Source: Isoperla grammatica
Lineage: Eukaryota; Arthropoda; Insecta; Plecoptera; Perlodidae
NCBI GenBank assembly: GCA_945910005.1
Contig: OX246738.1
Location: 23,594,186-23,658,185 of the forward strand
Length of the DNA stretch: 64,000 nucleotides
Direction: 5' to 3'
Made by a program: the position numbers and the translations under genes
Notes under the pieces: generated by a model
The model's input: only the letters and a program-made list of their open reading frames with translations
Told to the model about the DNA's origin: nothing
Database searches by the model: none
Shown here: positions 45,301 to 55,084 of the stretch, piece by piece
How positions within the stretch are numbered: the stretch's first letter is position 1
How the letters are laid out: every line of letters starts with the position of its first letter

Positions 45301-48300
45301 CAATAAGCACAGCAATTAAGGTTGTTATAGACAACTTTTTTAGGCCTACTCTAACTCCAAATCATATGGCTTCACATCTTTTCCAAAAAGGAGTTAGAGG
45401 GTCTTTGTATCTTTATTTCCGATTGTTAAGTCTAGGTTTTCCTCTTTCACTTTAAAAATGTAGCGCTTTAGCGTAGTATCACTTATTCCAAATCTAGTTG
45501 CCACTGAATGTCTAGAATTTCCTTTCTCCAAAACTTCTTTAACTGCCATTAACATGTCACTGGGACTAGTCAGGCCAATTTCTGACTTTCTTTTCTGGTT
45601 TCTAACCATCTGTAAAGAAAATCATAACCTCACATTTGAAGCATGCATTTGGTTCACCACTGTTCCCCAAAGCACATGTAGACCTTTGTCTTCATAAAGG
45701 TTTGTTCTGGATGAATAACTTAAAAAGAAAAGTTGCTCAATATGTCACATAAACATATAACTAGATAATAAAAATATCAAAAAGAACAACTACAGGCTAT
45801 ATTCAATGCAAAGAGAAAAAATCAAACTCGCCTTCAAACAGGATATATGATATCAAAAAACTGAATATCATCATTTTATCAAATCCACAGCCTTCTTGAG
45901 CACAACCTGATGTTCCATTACAACTGTATGTTGGTACACACTTTGAAAAAAAAAATATGGCACCAAATTTGAATTTACATAGATTTTAAAGCCAATTAAC
46001 CACTGTACCCCATCCGCCATTGTACCCCGCTCTCCCCTATTTAAAAATCGATTAAAATTTTCATACGCGTGTTCCCTATTGTTGTTTTTATTAGCTTTGA
46101 GAACTGTTCACCAAAAAATTTGTGGATATGGACAGGCACTCGCTTATCAACACTTCACACAGAGCGTTTACCTAGTTATTATATATACATTAATTGATTT
46201 ATTACTTGCTGTTTTTGTTTTGCAGAGTGCACACTGGCTTTGAATGGAACAAATACAATCAGACCCATTATGATATGGACAATCCACCACCAAAGATCGT
46301 ACAGGGATACAAATTCAACATTTTTTACCCAGATCTCATCGACAAACACACTACGCCCGAGTATTTCTTGGTAAGTACAGTTTCAGACAGGCTTTTTCTG
46401 GTGACCAAACATTAATTTAGCTCTCATAGGGAAGTATGCTGGTTTGCTGAATCGTGACCTGTTATTAGAGGCCTACTATCTAGGCTTGGAGAAAAGGTAA
46501 TGTTCATAAAACTCTAAACGTTAAATGGTTTTAACTTTTAACCAACGTGGTAATACCCATAGGCCCACAAGAAGTTTCGTATATTTTGAAGCCTATAAAG
46601 TTGCAAATGAGAAATCCAAAATAAAACAGGCCTATATACAGTACAACCTTGATATAACGTCGCTGAAGGGACTATTGATTTTCGACGTTATGTCAAGCGC
46701 GACGTTGTACCAGATTATCACAAAATTATCAAAAAATAAAATTTCACATTATCATTATGGGGGGGGGGGGAGGAAGGGGGGTAGACGTTTGTATGGCCCC
46801 CTATCTTAGGTATAGACCTACACACTTCTAATTTGGCCAGGGCTATTGTGAGTCGGCTGTCACCGCTGTTATCAAGGAGGAGGTGTGGGTGTTTGTACGT
46901 GGCATGTTGCTGCCACAGGCTCACGCGAGCTTCCCCCCCCCCCCCCCCCCTCCCAACCATTGACCGCCTGGCGAGTTACGGGCTAAGAGAATAATGGGCA
47001 ATCTCAAAAATAAAACGACTGATAAACAAATAAAGATAAAATGTATTAAAGGTATAAATAATGTACCATGATAATATGACGTGTCTTGAATTATCTAAGC
47101 TCTTAGCGCTTGAAGAAGTCTGTTATCTGTAACTGAACTTACTAGATTTTGTATACACATCGTACAATGCCCCGTTTATATTTAGTAACTGCTTTTGGAC
47201 CTCGTCACTTATTTCGTGCGCCACTAAATAACTACGAACGGTTTCGTATGCAGCCATAGCTTCTTGAAACTTCAGGGGGGGGGGGGGGGGGGGGCTCTGG
47301 GGCTTCTACAACGCTGTCTACGTCGCTGAGGTCGGCGCCATCAATGGTCTTATTTTCCTCGATTATATCATCAACTGACAGTACCGCGCTTGTCACTAAG
47401 TGGCTGTCAATTTCGAAAAATTCTTCTATTGTACAGGCTCCTCCCAACCTCTCCCAATCCCCCGGGGCGATCTCATTAGGCGGGCTCTCGTCATCGCTCT
47501 CGTCATAGGCCTCGTCGTCAAACGCCGTCAAAACGTCGTGCTCTTTCATGAAACCAGCTTTGCGAAAGCATTTCGCTATTGTTTCTGGTTTGACAGTAGC
47601 CCAAGCCCAAGCAATGAATGACATCGCCTAACAAAGAAGAGGGACAGAGTTGTTAAACCTACACAGCCACGCACAACAATCTACCGAAGGTCGCTGAAAT
47701 AAAACGCCGGCGAGCGAGGCCGCAGCTGCCGGGAAGCGGAGTGCGTGGCGGGCGGGGGATGCGGGGGGGACTGGAATGTGGCAGCGGCGGGGTAGGGGAG
47801 GAGGGGAGGATAACGCGGGAACAATGCCGTCGAAGGGTCGACTCAACTTCAAGTTGGGAATTGCGAATTCCGTGATCGTGTTCGGCGGGAAAATCCATGT
47901 TAACAAAGAAGTTTGAATGAAACGACGTTTTAACGCTCGTTTGACTGCTGTACGGTCCGAAAATAGGCGTCGTAATGTCGGATACGACGTTATATCAAGG
48001 GACGTTGTATTTAGCTCTAGATAACATTATCTCTTATGGGAATTCGCCGGGACTTTGTCAAAACGACGTGATAATGCGAACGACGTTGTATCGTGCGACG
48101 TAATAACAAGGTTGTACTGTATGTAGTCTTCTCTTCTGTATCCCTTCCCACTCATTATTCTTTGTTCAGTTCAGTTTAGTTTATTCACCATCATCAAACT
48201 TGTACGTACATACATTTGGAATCCTAAAAATCACTTAGGTTCAAATGCAACCTGTAAACAAGTTAAAAGTTCAAACTAAACAAAGTCGAAATTGTTGTGT

Positions 48301-51300
48301 GCCTGAGAATAATGAAGAAAGCGAAGAGTGTGCAAAGCATTCAGACGGTGAATGTAGTGCCAAAACTACAGAACATTTAAGCACAATTAAAGCTGTACAC
48401 AATTGTGATGTGGTTGATGAGGTTGAACCATGAAGTTGATCGTAATGAATGTGTCAATTATTCGGACAGTGAATGTAGCGTCAATCATATAAGGAGGCAT
48501 AATAAGTGCACAGAGAGCGTTGCGGGCGATCTGGCCAACAGTCACTAAATATTGGATACACACAATTTCAACAATACGTATTTCTAAGTCGTTGGAAAGA
48601 CTACTTGACGTCTTTGGAATCGGTGGATGTTTTCCCAATAATAATTATTGCACTGGCTTCGAGAGAGATTTTCGGTGATTTCTAGCAGGCAGTGCTCAGT
48701 GGGCGGAACGCTCGCAGCACTGCAGTGTAGTCGTTTGTTGTACGCCTCCCCATAGGCCCTAAAAGAGTAAGGATCAAATGCATAGTCGTTCCTTACGTGC
48801 TCCTCAACTCAGCCTTTCCTCAGACTCGCCCAACCACCAATCACAGAGCAGCATTTCCATGTGGACTGCTCTGTGATTGGTGGTTGGGCGAGTCTGAGGA
48901 AAGGCCGAGTTAAGAGGAACGACTATGCATTTGACCCTAAGAAGTGTTCGAAGTAGTAAACAATTGCGATGTGACCAGGCAACGTAACGTAACGATGCGT
49001 TAATGAAGCGTTCTGGCTATAAATCTAGTGCTAATTCACGTTTACTCGAGTGTTTCTAAAATTCAACATTTGCCCGACTGTTGGGATCTTGGGTAAAAAA
49101 AATGTTCTAAAATCACTTGGCTTTTAGTGCAAAATAAGAACCTGGAATGCATGATTGTGAGTCATGTTTGGAAATTGCTTTGAATTCGATATCATCGATT
49201 TTGGTGAGTTAATAATTATTATTTTAAATCAAATTACAACTACTTATTAAATTTGAAGTGGATAAACGCATCTCGTGTTTGGGGCATGTTAAACAGGCGG
49301 ATTGAACAGGCAGTGAGGTCGGCTTGCTAACGGAGCCCAGTTCTGAAAAGGTCAAGTTTTAGTTTCCGTCTTATTACAATGAAATAATCATTATTGGTAC
49401 TTTTTAGATATTATATTCTACGGACGCTAGTTTACACGCATGCTGTGCTCGATCATATGTTTGCAGGACATAATCTCAGAGTGGAACTATAAACAAATAA
49501 ACATCATATTTTGCCGATATCTATGCAAATTCGCCTTAAATCGCCTTTTAGGCCATCAAGCTTAAAGTCGATCCACTGTTTACCCAACTATTTGTCATTG
49601 TGCTACAAATCATGTTGAATATACACTTAAATATCATGTTAAATATTAGCGAAAAATAAAGTAGTTTCATCGACTACTTTTTTTAATATAAATATTTGAA
49701 ATCCGTCGATTTCCCTATCCCCTACCATTGAAACTGTCAAAAATCATACACTTTCGAATATAAAGCATCGACTAAGTAGATACTAAACATTTGTCATTTT
49801 CTTTATTTTATACTCAATTTGAAGATAATTGAACGACAATTCTAAATATGTATGTATGAATACAATCTCTGGACTCGTTTTCGGTCAATATTGGCTTCAC
49901 TACAAGAGCATTTGATGGGAAATCGGGCGAGCCGTGAAACTATGGCAACACTGCGTGCGATGACGTCATTTCTCTTTGAGCCCGCGTCCGCCTCACGTCA
50001 AAACATGAGCTGGCTGTCACATTTCCACGATGCGACGTGACTGGACTTTTTCTTATTTACATTTATTGTCGCTTATTTCCAATTAACATTTTGCGTCATA
50101 CAAATAATGCACTCAATTCAAATTGAAGGCACAGTTAGAAACGGGAATATATCTGAATACGGTACGTGAGGCCTAGCCTAGGCCACCTTTATTTAGACTT
50201 AGGTCTAGGCCTATATTGCCTGATCCGAAATGAAATTCATGTATTGTACGTCCGTAAATGCAAACATTTTCCCCAATGTAGATATGCTAAGTATAGTATG
50301 CCAGGAGGCATCTGTATAATATGAAAGAAAATATGCCAAGCCCTAAGGCCACTCAAGGACGTTTTGTGATCATTCGACATGTGCAAGGCCTAGGCCTACC
50401 ATTTATGTAGCCCCCCTACACGCATTTGAAATAATTTACATCCATTGCATGCCTTCACATGTCCTAGATGGACTTAAGTTACTTGAGATCACTTCGTCAG
50501 GTAAACAATTGCACAAACAACATGATACGATACAAAATATACAACCCTATCATTTTCTTTTATCGTAATAAAACGTCCTCCGCTTCGTATTCCGTATTTT
50601 GTCGACGCCATTTTCACGATCTGACAATAACAATGACTTTGCAGCGTTGCCAAGTATATTGGAGGTTGGCAATACTTTGTCGATGAATATTAAAAACGAG
50701 TTTTTTGTTTCCTTGGCTTTGTACATCAATTTAGATTTGTATCCATTATAAAGTCTATATTTTGTGAATGTGTTGTGGTGTAATTAAAGCCAAAAGCGAG
50801 ATAAGAAGTTGACTACTATTTGGAGTTTTGATGAACTAATTTCGTTTTTAGGGATTGGCTATTCTGCAGTCAAACTAGTGTCTAGAATCATGCCATTATA
50901 AATAACTGCATTTTCGTATAAATACTGGATTTTAAAATAGTATTCTTACTGGATTACTGAATATATTTTACATTTTATAGTAATTTAACATAATAATTGT
51001 CAAAGAAATAATTATTTGTGATTTTAAACAAATATTAAAATCATTGCTTGAAACTGGTAGTTTGATCAATGGAACGACTTTAATGCAGTAACGAAAAATT
51101 TTGAATTTGCCTATAGTAGCTGGGGCTTTGCTGCAGACCCCCACTATACCGCGCCACTTCATCACCACGCCAGTCCTATGAAGCACAATAGCGTAGCGAC
51201 TAGGGATGGGCAAAAATGTCGATTTTATCGATCGATATTGGAAAATATTTACATTATCAATATTAATTTAAGTATCGCAAGTATCGATATTATCGATTAA

Positions 51301-52153
51301 AATAGATAAATATAACTTCAAAATACGTAGCTCCACCTTCGCACGCTAGCGAGAATCGGTACAGCGGGGGCGAAATGGTCAAGTAGCGTTTCCATATCTG
51401 CGCGTCACGTAACTTTTAACACCATTTCCCCCGGCTGCTCTCGCCCACTCCCCCTTTGCCTAGTATTGTCTTATCGCCTGCAGCTATATGAGCCACTGCA
51501 CTCCCGCTCGTGGTAACACGCTAACACGCTTGTTGTCTCTCTCTTTCTCTCTCTCGCGGACAAGGCAACTTGGGTGGTAGGCAAGTTGTATGTCGCCTTT
51601 GTGCAAGTTCGGGATTGAGAGTGAATGATGGGCGTCTCAGAACTTTTATAACCAGAATAAGGCTGAAAACTTGCAAATTATAACCAAATCTCTTTTGCAA
51701 ATTTTTAAAGAAATGACACATTTTCAAGTGTAATTTTGAATTTTGGTTTAAATCTAACTTAAGAAATTTTTATTTAAAAATTTGTTTTCTATATCATTGA
51801 TCGATAACGATAATTGCCCTTCCATTATCTATACCCATATTTGGTAGGTCTATCGATGCCCATCCCTAATACCAACCATAGGCCTACCTTATTTTAGAAA
51901 AAAATCCCTGAGTATAGCAATGGAAAATGTAGGTTGCAAACTGATGTGTTGTGTATTGTTACAGACTCCTTGCAATGACAACAGAGACTTTGCAAACTTG
52001 CGTTTCCATGCAGGACCACCGTACGAAGACATCGCATTCAAGATTGTCAACCGCGAATGGGAGTATTCATACAAACGTGGTTTCCGGTGTCAATTCCACA
52101 ACAACATTTTTCAGTTGTGGTTCCACTTCAAGCGTTACCGTTATCGAAGATAG
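29070..52153 (+). CDS. CACTIN: Cactin, spliceosome-associated protein (six exons seen)
   Basis: Exons: 29070-30325, 34023-34174, 34918-35175, 37477-37631, 46226-46370 and 51965-52153. All boundaries are GT-AG and phases agree (1, 0, 0, 2, 0). From the Met at 29098 the joined frame gives 708 residues. Order: Lys/Ser-rich N-terminus, ETPEEKR and MGWDND near 120-145, the CactinMid domain (about 170-410, with DGRAKPIDLLAKYISAEE), an acidic linker, then the C-terminal Cactin domain with WNKYNQTHYD, NIFYPDLIDK, FHAGPPYEDIAFKIVNREWE and the RYRYRR end. Cactin acts with the spliceosome in the nucleus and in flies was found through the IkB protein Cactus. Residues before Met 29098 (SPAKQRDSP) are open and RS-like, so an upstream exon is likely. 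Introns total about 21 kb. Confidence 0.95.
32131..32996. mobile_element. Mariner-like MITE, 866 bp, TSD TA
   Basis: Inverted ends TAGTCCTCCCAACGAAAC and GTTTCGTTGGGAGGACTA continue for 35 bp (to TTCTCATGCTTTC) between TA dinucleotides. An internal hairpin at about 32758-32832 has arms with TTGATCTC and GGAGGCTC. Noncoding. Confidence 0.7.
33400..33640 (-). repeat. tRNA-derived SINE
   Basis: On the minus strand an A-box-like GTGGCTCATGCAGTTG (about 33620-33605) is followed 45 nt later by a B-box GGTTCGAATCCC (about 33563-33552), the pol III promoter pair of tRNA-derived SINEs. The tail runs to about 33400. It does not fold as a complete tRNA. Confidence 0.6.
34023..34174 (+). CDS. CACTIN: Cactin exon B
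   Basis: Encodes AHMARARLRDRHQENL and an acidic run ending KVVIK. Acceptor ATTTCAG, donor AAAG/GTGAGG. It joins exon A in phase 1 to give the conserved LLSQLKAHMARARLR. Confidence 0.92.
34918..35175 (+). CDS. CACTIN: Cactin exon C
   Basis: 86 codons in phase 0 with the acidic linker (EEPSVKDEEAVSEHSEEEDS) and the conserved DYDSGGYSPQYL segment. The donor GAG/GTTTGT is weak, since it lacks the usual A at +3. Confidence 0.88.
35757..36875. mobile_element. pogo/Tigger-type element, 1.1 kb, no transposase
   Basis: Begins CAGTAAAACCCCGATGGATC and ends GATCGATAGGGGTTTTACT next to TA on the left; the right end has lost the terminal G. Internal repeats such as ATCGTTTTCC occur near both ends. C-run at 36076. 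Confidence 0.7.
37014..37371. mobile_element. hAT-type MITE, 358 bp
   Basis: Ends TAGAGATGTTCAA and TTGAACATCTCTA; flanks actctcgg and aatcttgg agree at 6 of 8. Rich in TATCGAT motifs. Confidence 0.68.
37477..37631 (+). CDS. CACTIN: Cactin exon D
   Basis: Begins NVITADEVAL and ends SDKYRPRKPRYFNR across the splice. Acceptor CTTTAG, donor ACAG/GTTAGT, phase 2. Confidence 0.92.
38883..40862. mobile_element. PIF/Harbinger element, 2.0 kb, TSD TTA, with MADF exon
   Basis: Ends AGCTGGGATTTCAGTCGAGG and CCTCGACTGAAATCCCAGCT, flanked by TTA (38880-38882, 40863-40865). GCGGCGTGGCG-type repeats lie within both ends. A MADF-like exon is at 39091-39240. Nested inside the hAT at 38018-41103. Confidence 0.82.
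39091..39240 (+). pseudogene. MADF-domain exon of a Harbinger element, frameshifted
   Basis: MTEDFVERLL opens the frame; after a frame change near 39150 the reading EIMYNIFHKHYTSNVLRVQA and WKDVAQDCNNT gives the MADF pattern with the helix-2 Trp (AWKDVA). A GTAAGC donor follows the NNT codons, so it was the first exon of a spliced gene. It is a remnant of the DNA-binding accessory protein. Confidence 0.55.
41850..41971 (-). pseudogene. Family E exon, second copy (MKEDTIC...)
   Basis: Reads MKEDTICIENHCSLQINNEI then QYRKGIHKKG, matching the exon at 19072-19181. It stops at a good AAG/GTGAGT donor (about 41859). Function unknown. Confidence 0.5.
42026..42091 (+). pseudogene. Family E divergent exon (MAYVRVRSC...)
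   Basis: Opposite to the previous exon and 54 nt away, ATG opens MAYVRVRSCSEHTRSVLP and runs into a GTAAGT donor. Copy 1 (19013 downward) has the same start (MADVRGRSCLEHT) but a stop after 13 codons. The conserved donor suggests a second real 5' exon. Confidence 0.4.
42121..42292. repeat. Perfect 81-bp hairpin with 10-nt loop
   Basis: Arms 42121-42201 and 42212-42292 are exact reverse complements by eye, containing CACGAAATTCGG and CTGATCCCC-type blocks. It is absent as a hairpin from family E copy 1, where only fragments (taacct, gggcaaagtcacttt) are found. Confidence 0.9.
43640..43830 (+). repeat. Two-copy tandem repeat of about 80 bp plus AGGCCT runs
   Basis: The block ggaaaggtaaactggatct through ccaataaactgtgatg occurs twice (from about 43656 and 43741) with two substitutions, separated by AGGCCTAGG runs. 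Confidence 0.8.
45050..46037. mobile_element. pogo-type element, 988 bp, TSD TA
   Basis: Ends GGGGAGAGCGGGGTACAGTG and TGTACCCCGCTCTCCCC, next to TA on both sides (45048-45049, 46038-46039). Further GGGGTACAGTGG repeats lie at 45250-45290. It encodes a psq-type helix-turn-helix on the minus strand but no catalytic domain. Confidence 0.8.
45394..45609 (-). pseudogene. psq-type HTH, N-terminus of a pogo-like transposase
   Basis: 71 codons: MVRNQKRKSEIG, then AVKEVLEKGNSRHSVATRFG and ISDTTLKRYIFK. This is the pipsqueak/CENPB-type N-terminal helix-turn-helix that binds pogo element ends (R.YKRK...A...V..G..S...A...F.I...TL.RY). The frame ends at a stop shortly after, before any CENP-B HTH or DDE catalytic region. 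It is inside an element with pogo-like ends. Confidence 0.7.
46226..46370 (+). CDS. CACTIN: Cactin exon E
   Basis: Encodes VHTGFEWNKYNQTHYDMDNP and NIFYPDLIDKHTTPEYFL, the first half of the C-terminal Cactin domain. Acceptor TTTTGCAG, donor CTTG/GTAAGT. It follows an 8.6-kb intron filled with nested elements. Confidence 0.94.
46639..48119. mobile_element. Tigger/pogo-type element, 1.48 kb, TSD TA
   Basis: Ends CAGTACAACCTTGATATAAC and CAAGGTTGTACTG between TA dinucleotides. Tigger-like subterminal repeats (ATAACGTCG, ACGACGTT) lie at both ends. It retains the C-terminal exon of the transposase (47232-47624). G- and C-runs occur at 46758, 46930 and 47275. Confidence 0.85.
47232..47624 (-). 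pseudogene. Tigger-like transposase C-terminal fragment
   Basis: 130 codons starting MSFIAWAWATVKPETIAKCF followed by RKAGF. The W..V.P.TI..CF.KAGF motif marks the end of the DDE domain in Tigger/pogo transposases; the rest is the acidic, Pro-rich tail usual for this family. The first Met sits where the DDE domain would continue upstream, so catalytic residues are missing. A C/G homopolymer encodes the PPPPPPP run. Confidence 0.72.
48768..48939. mobile_element. Palindromic MITE, about 172 bp
   Basis: Arms with TCAAATGCATAGTCGTTCCT and CAACCACCAATCACAGAGCA fold onto inverted partners with a few mismatches around a short loop near 48855. Duplication unclear (TAAG-like). Confidence 0.65.
51201..51868. 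mobile_element. hAT-type element, 668 bp
   Basis: Ends TAGGGATGGGCAAAAATGTC and GATGCCCATCCCTA with ATCGATA repeats inside. Flanks gtagcgac and ataccaac share only 5 of 8 bases. Just outside the left end (51115-51150) is a copy of the GCTGGGGCTTTGC module. The right end is only 96 bp from the last Cactin exon. Confidence 0.68.
51965..52153 (+). CDS. CACTIN: Cactin exon F (C-terminus)
   Basis: 62 codons and a stop. FHAGPPYEDIAFKIVNREWE and WFHFKRYRYRR close the domain exactly as in the family. Acceptor GTTACAG. An AATAAA follows at 52227-52232. Confidence 0.94.
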   Translation, partial: TPCNDNRDFANLRFHAGPPYEDIAFKIVNREWEYSYKRGFRCQFHNNIFQLWFHFKRYRYRR

Positions 52154-52226
52154 ACTGTTTTTATGTTCATCTTTCCATACTGTACAGCACACATTCAAAT
52201 ATGTAAACATAAATGCATATTTATGT

Positions 52227-52232
52227 AATAAA
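52227..52232 (+). terminator. Poly(A) signal of Cactin
   Basis: AATAAA 74 nt after the Cactin stop codon. Confidence 0.7.
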
Positions 52233-52515
52233 GTAGATTCTAGATACAAATATATTTAGTATTTTTGTTAATGTACCAAGAAATTACATTTGGGGGAATA
52301 ATTTATGCAGAAGGATGTGATACTTAATTATTATAATTACATTTACTTTATTAGATAAAACTTCTGAAATTTCATTTCATCCACTGATCAGACAAGAGCA
52401 CTATGCAGATCAGTAGTTCCCAAAGTATGGTAAGCATAGACCATAGGTGCTGGAAAAACCCCAGCATTACCAAAAATTATATATTATGTAAAATTAAATT
52501 ACCGAAATCCACCTT

Positions 52516-52558
52516 CGTCGGGTGATCAAGGCCACATCAGGCCGAAACTGTCTCGACG
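52516..52558 (+). ncRNA. Hammerhead-ribozyme-like motif, diverged copy
   Basis: Parts in order: stem I CGTCGG, core GTGATCA, A, stem II GGCC-acatca-GGCC, GAAA, minimal stem III (C/G with one loop T), GTC, stem I closing TCGACG. Stem I and stem II sequences differ from the 1239-1273 copy yet still pair, with one G-U pair. The core carries the same exchanged pair. Confidence 0.55.
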
Positions 52559-52607
52559 TTTTGTTTATATCTTTTTGTGTTTCTATCGACTCCGAAGGCC
52601 GCAACTA

Positions 52608-53810
52608 CAGTGGAGCATCAATTATACGTTTCGTACTTATACGTTTTTCGTATTTATACGTGATTTCCATATGGTCCCGGCCATTTCCCATAAGAATCAA
52701 TGTTAAAATAATTTAATTATACGTTATTTGGTTATACGTTATTTTCGGTTATACGCGACAGAAATTGTTCCCCCCAGACATCTTGGTAGCGATTATACGC
52801 TAATTGGTTTTATTTGTCATCCGAAATCACTTCCTGGAAGAGCAAGCTTTATCTCGTTCGGGATATGCAGCTGTGAATGCGCGAGAATGGAATGTTGTTA
52901 TTGTCAAGCGGTCACCACACCTCGCCCCCCTCCCCTCCACCCTTTCGCTACCCTTGCTCACGTCCGGCTCTTGGCAGGTAGCCCAAGCCCTGAGGCATCG
53001 TATAGCGCCAGCCCCTCACCCCTCCCACCATACTACGTTTCATAGAGCGTCTGTCTGTCCATGCAGATTGTTCCAAGTTTGTTGGTGTTTTTAAATTGAT
53101 ACCACGTGTTCATAATGGCTTGTTTTGTCGATTTGTTGTTTTATTACTATCCTCTGATTTTATAGTTACATTTCACGTATTGATCTGATTGTTTCTTCAA
53201 TTTGTTGATTTAAAATAATTATCCGTGCCCCCGACCTTGCCGACGTAATAGGCCTGCGGGCCGAGTGCGGGCGCTGTGTGATACATCCCTCGCGGGCGCT
53301 GCCGCCAGCTCGTGATTGCGGTCTCTCGGTGACGCGCGGCCGTACAGTCGCGTCCAAAAAACACTTACGTAGCGGTCGCTGAAACTTGTTTCCACGTTGA
53401 CATTTATAACCGAAAAACGATTAATCGAGGTAAATATTGATCTGGGACGGAAAAAATAAAGCGATCGATGCTGAAAAACGGTACGGCGAGCAACGATATT
53501 TGGAATAAAATGATTTAGATATCACTTTCGGTCGGGACTATTCGAAATAAAAACGACGATTTTCACGACGTAACATGTAAAATATATATTTAGGCCTAAG
53601 CACCATTTCAACCCCCCCCCCCCCCGCTCCTACGTGCGCTAAAACACACCGTGAAGAAAATTTTTGTACTGCAGAAAGAGGAGACTGCCGAGAGTCACTA
53701 TCTCCACGCATTACAAACGAAAACTAATGTAATTGCAGTTATACGTTTTTTTGTACTTATACGGTTTTTTCGGTTTGGCCCTTGGAAAACGTATAATTGA
53801 TGCTCCACTG
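52608..53810. mobile_element. pogo-type element, 1.2 kb, TSD TA
   Basis: Ends CAGTGGAGCATCAATTATAC and GTATAATTGATGCTCCACTG between TA dinucleotides (52606-52607, 53811-53812). TTATACGTTTTT-like repeats fill both subterminal regions. No transposase domain is visible. Confidence 0.85.
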
Positions 53811-53938
53811 TACTACAAGGTAAGCTGTTGGTTCCTTCCTATCCTTCTCTCCTAGCTCGAAAGAAATAATCGTAATTTTAGGGATGAAATGAAATTGTAG
53901 ACATCAAATTGATTCAAATCATATAACTATTATCGGCT

Positions 53939-54043
53939 GCTACTACTTTTATGGTAATTTTAAAAGTATTAAACTACTTTTTATGGTAATTTTAAAAGTA
54001 TTAAACTACTTTTTATGGTAATTTTAAAAGTATTAAACTACTT
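53939..54043 (+). repeat. 32-bp tandem repeat, three copies
   Basis: The unit ctactttttatggtaatttt-aaaagtattaaa repeats three times, nearly exactly. Low-copy minisatellite. Confidence 0.9.
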
Positions 54044-55080
54044 TAGGCCTATTTACGGATTTTTAACTAGTCCTAATTACTGGCTCTATCTCATCTGTTT
54101 TCACTTTTCTAAAGTATGCAAAATATTGAACATTTTAACTTTGAAACATTGACTTCAGACAGTACCAATTTTTTCAAGAATGTTCAGCAGCTGATACCGT
54201 CAAAATTGCACCTTTACGCCACGTCACGAAAAAATAAAAAATACATGCTACTGCCAATTTTTATTTTGTTCAAGTAGTTACTTTCATCTACCGGTAGCCA
54301 AGGCTAAAAAATTGTATAAAAGAGCACATGCCCAGCTGTGCATGTTATAGATAATTTAACATTACCAGGTATAAAACTTGCATGTACAATTAGTTTTATC
54401 TTTTTTTATTAAGCATACAGCCCACTTTTTACACACACACAAAATATATAAATAATATTGAAATAAAAATTGTAAATTGGCAGCAAGAAACCTCACTTTT
54501 TGTATTGTACTCACATGCTGTTAGAAAATATACTGTAGGGTTTACTTGCCCAACTACTATTTTAACATGCCCCGGACATCTTGCGCATAATATTTTTTTA
54601 GCGCTGGTCTATCCCAGGAGATGAAGTACTTTTAGTTACTTATCTAGATCTAGAATGGTATTTTTTTTTTTATGATTCTTTTCATCTGTCTGTACAAATG
54701 CGTTTGCCATACTGTGGAGCGAAAAAAGCACAAACAAAATATCATCAAAGATTATGAACTTAATTTCTTCCTCTCTTAGAACAAAGTGTGTACTTAACCA
54801 CAAACTTTTTTTATCAGCAACGTATTTTTTGTACTTTTTTATAGATGTGTGAAGCAGGGTAAAGAAGCAATATTGACGGTACCAGCCACTAAAAAGGCAG
54901 GAGCACATGGATCGATGAATGCTAAATGCTAATAAATATTAAATACATACATCATCTACGTTGTACAACGTAGCAACCGTTCATGTTCTAGAATCTAGAT
55001 GAACTGTCTGAACCTGATATGTATCAGGGAGACCTATGGCTATCACCTGTCGGATGAAATTGATGCTAGGATACCTGTGT
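54044..55080. other. Stretch without a recognisable gene
   Basis: AT-rich DNA following the minisatellite. A T-run at 54660 and short open frames without domains. Confidence 0.4.
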
Positions 55081-55084
55081 TTTA

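Larger units (their letters stand above)
37632..46225 (+). other. Cactin intron D (8.6 kb), nested transposons
   Basis: Nearly all identifiable sequence is transposon: a 3.1-kb hAT with a Harbinger element inside, a 3.3-kb hAT with a second hAT inside that in turn holds family E copy 2, and a 1-kb pogo element. Confidence 0.7.
46371..51964 (+). other. Cactin intron E (5.6 kb)
   Basis: Holds a 1.5-kb Tigger-like element (46639-48119), a palindromic MITE (48768-48939) and a hAT element (51201-51868). The stretch 48950-51110 shows nothing beyond AGGCCT motifs near 50170 and 50385. Confidence 0.6.
52500..53850 (+). mobile_element. Penelope-like pseudo-LTR split by a pogo-type element
   Basis: Sequence 52500-52607 contains a hammerhead-like motif, and 53813-53835 (actacaaggtaagctgttgg) matches the pseudo-LTR at 1330-1350 (caggtaagctgttgg). 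Between them sits a complete pogo-type element, so one pseudo-LTR was interrupted. Confidence 0.6.

Noticed and set aside
46718..46960. Glycine-rich frame near 46.8 kb
   Set aside because: Caused by G and C homopolymers within a Tigger-like element.
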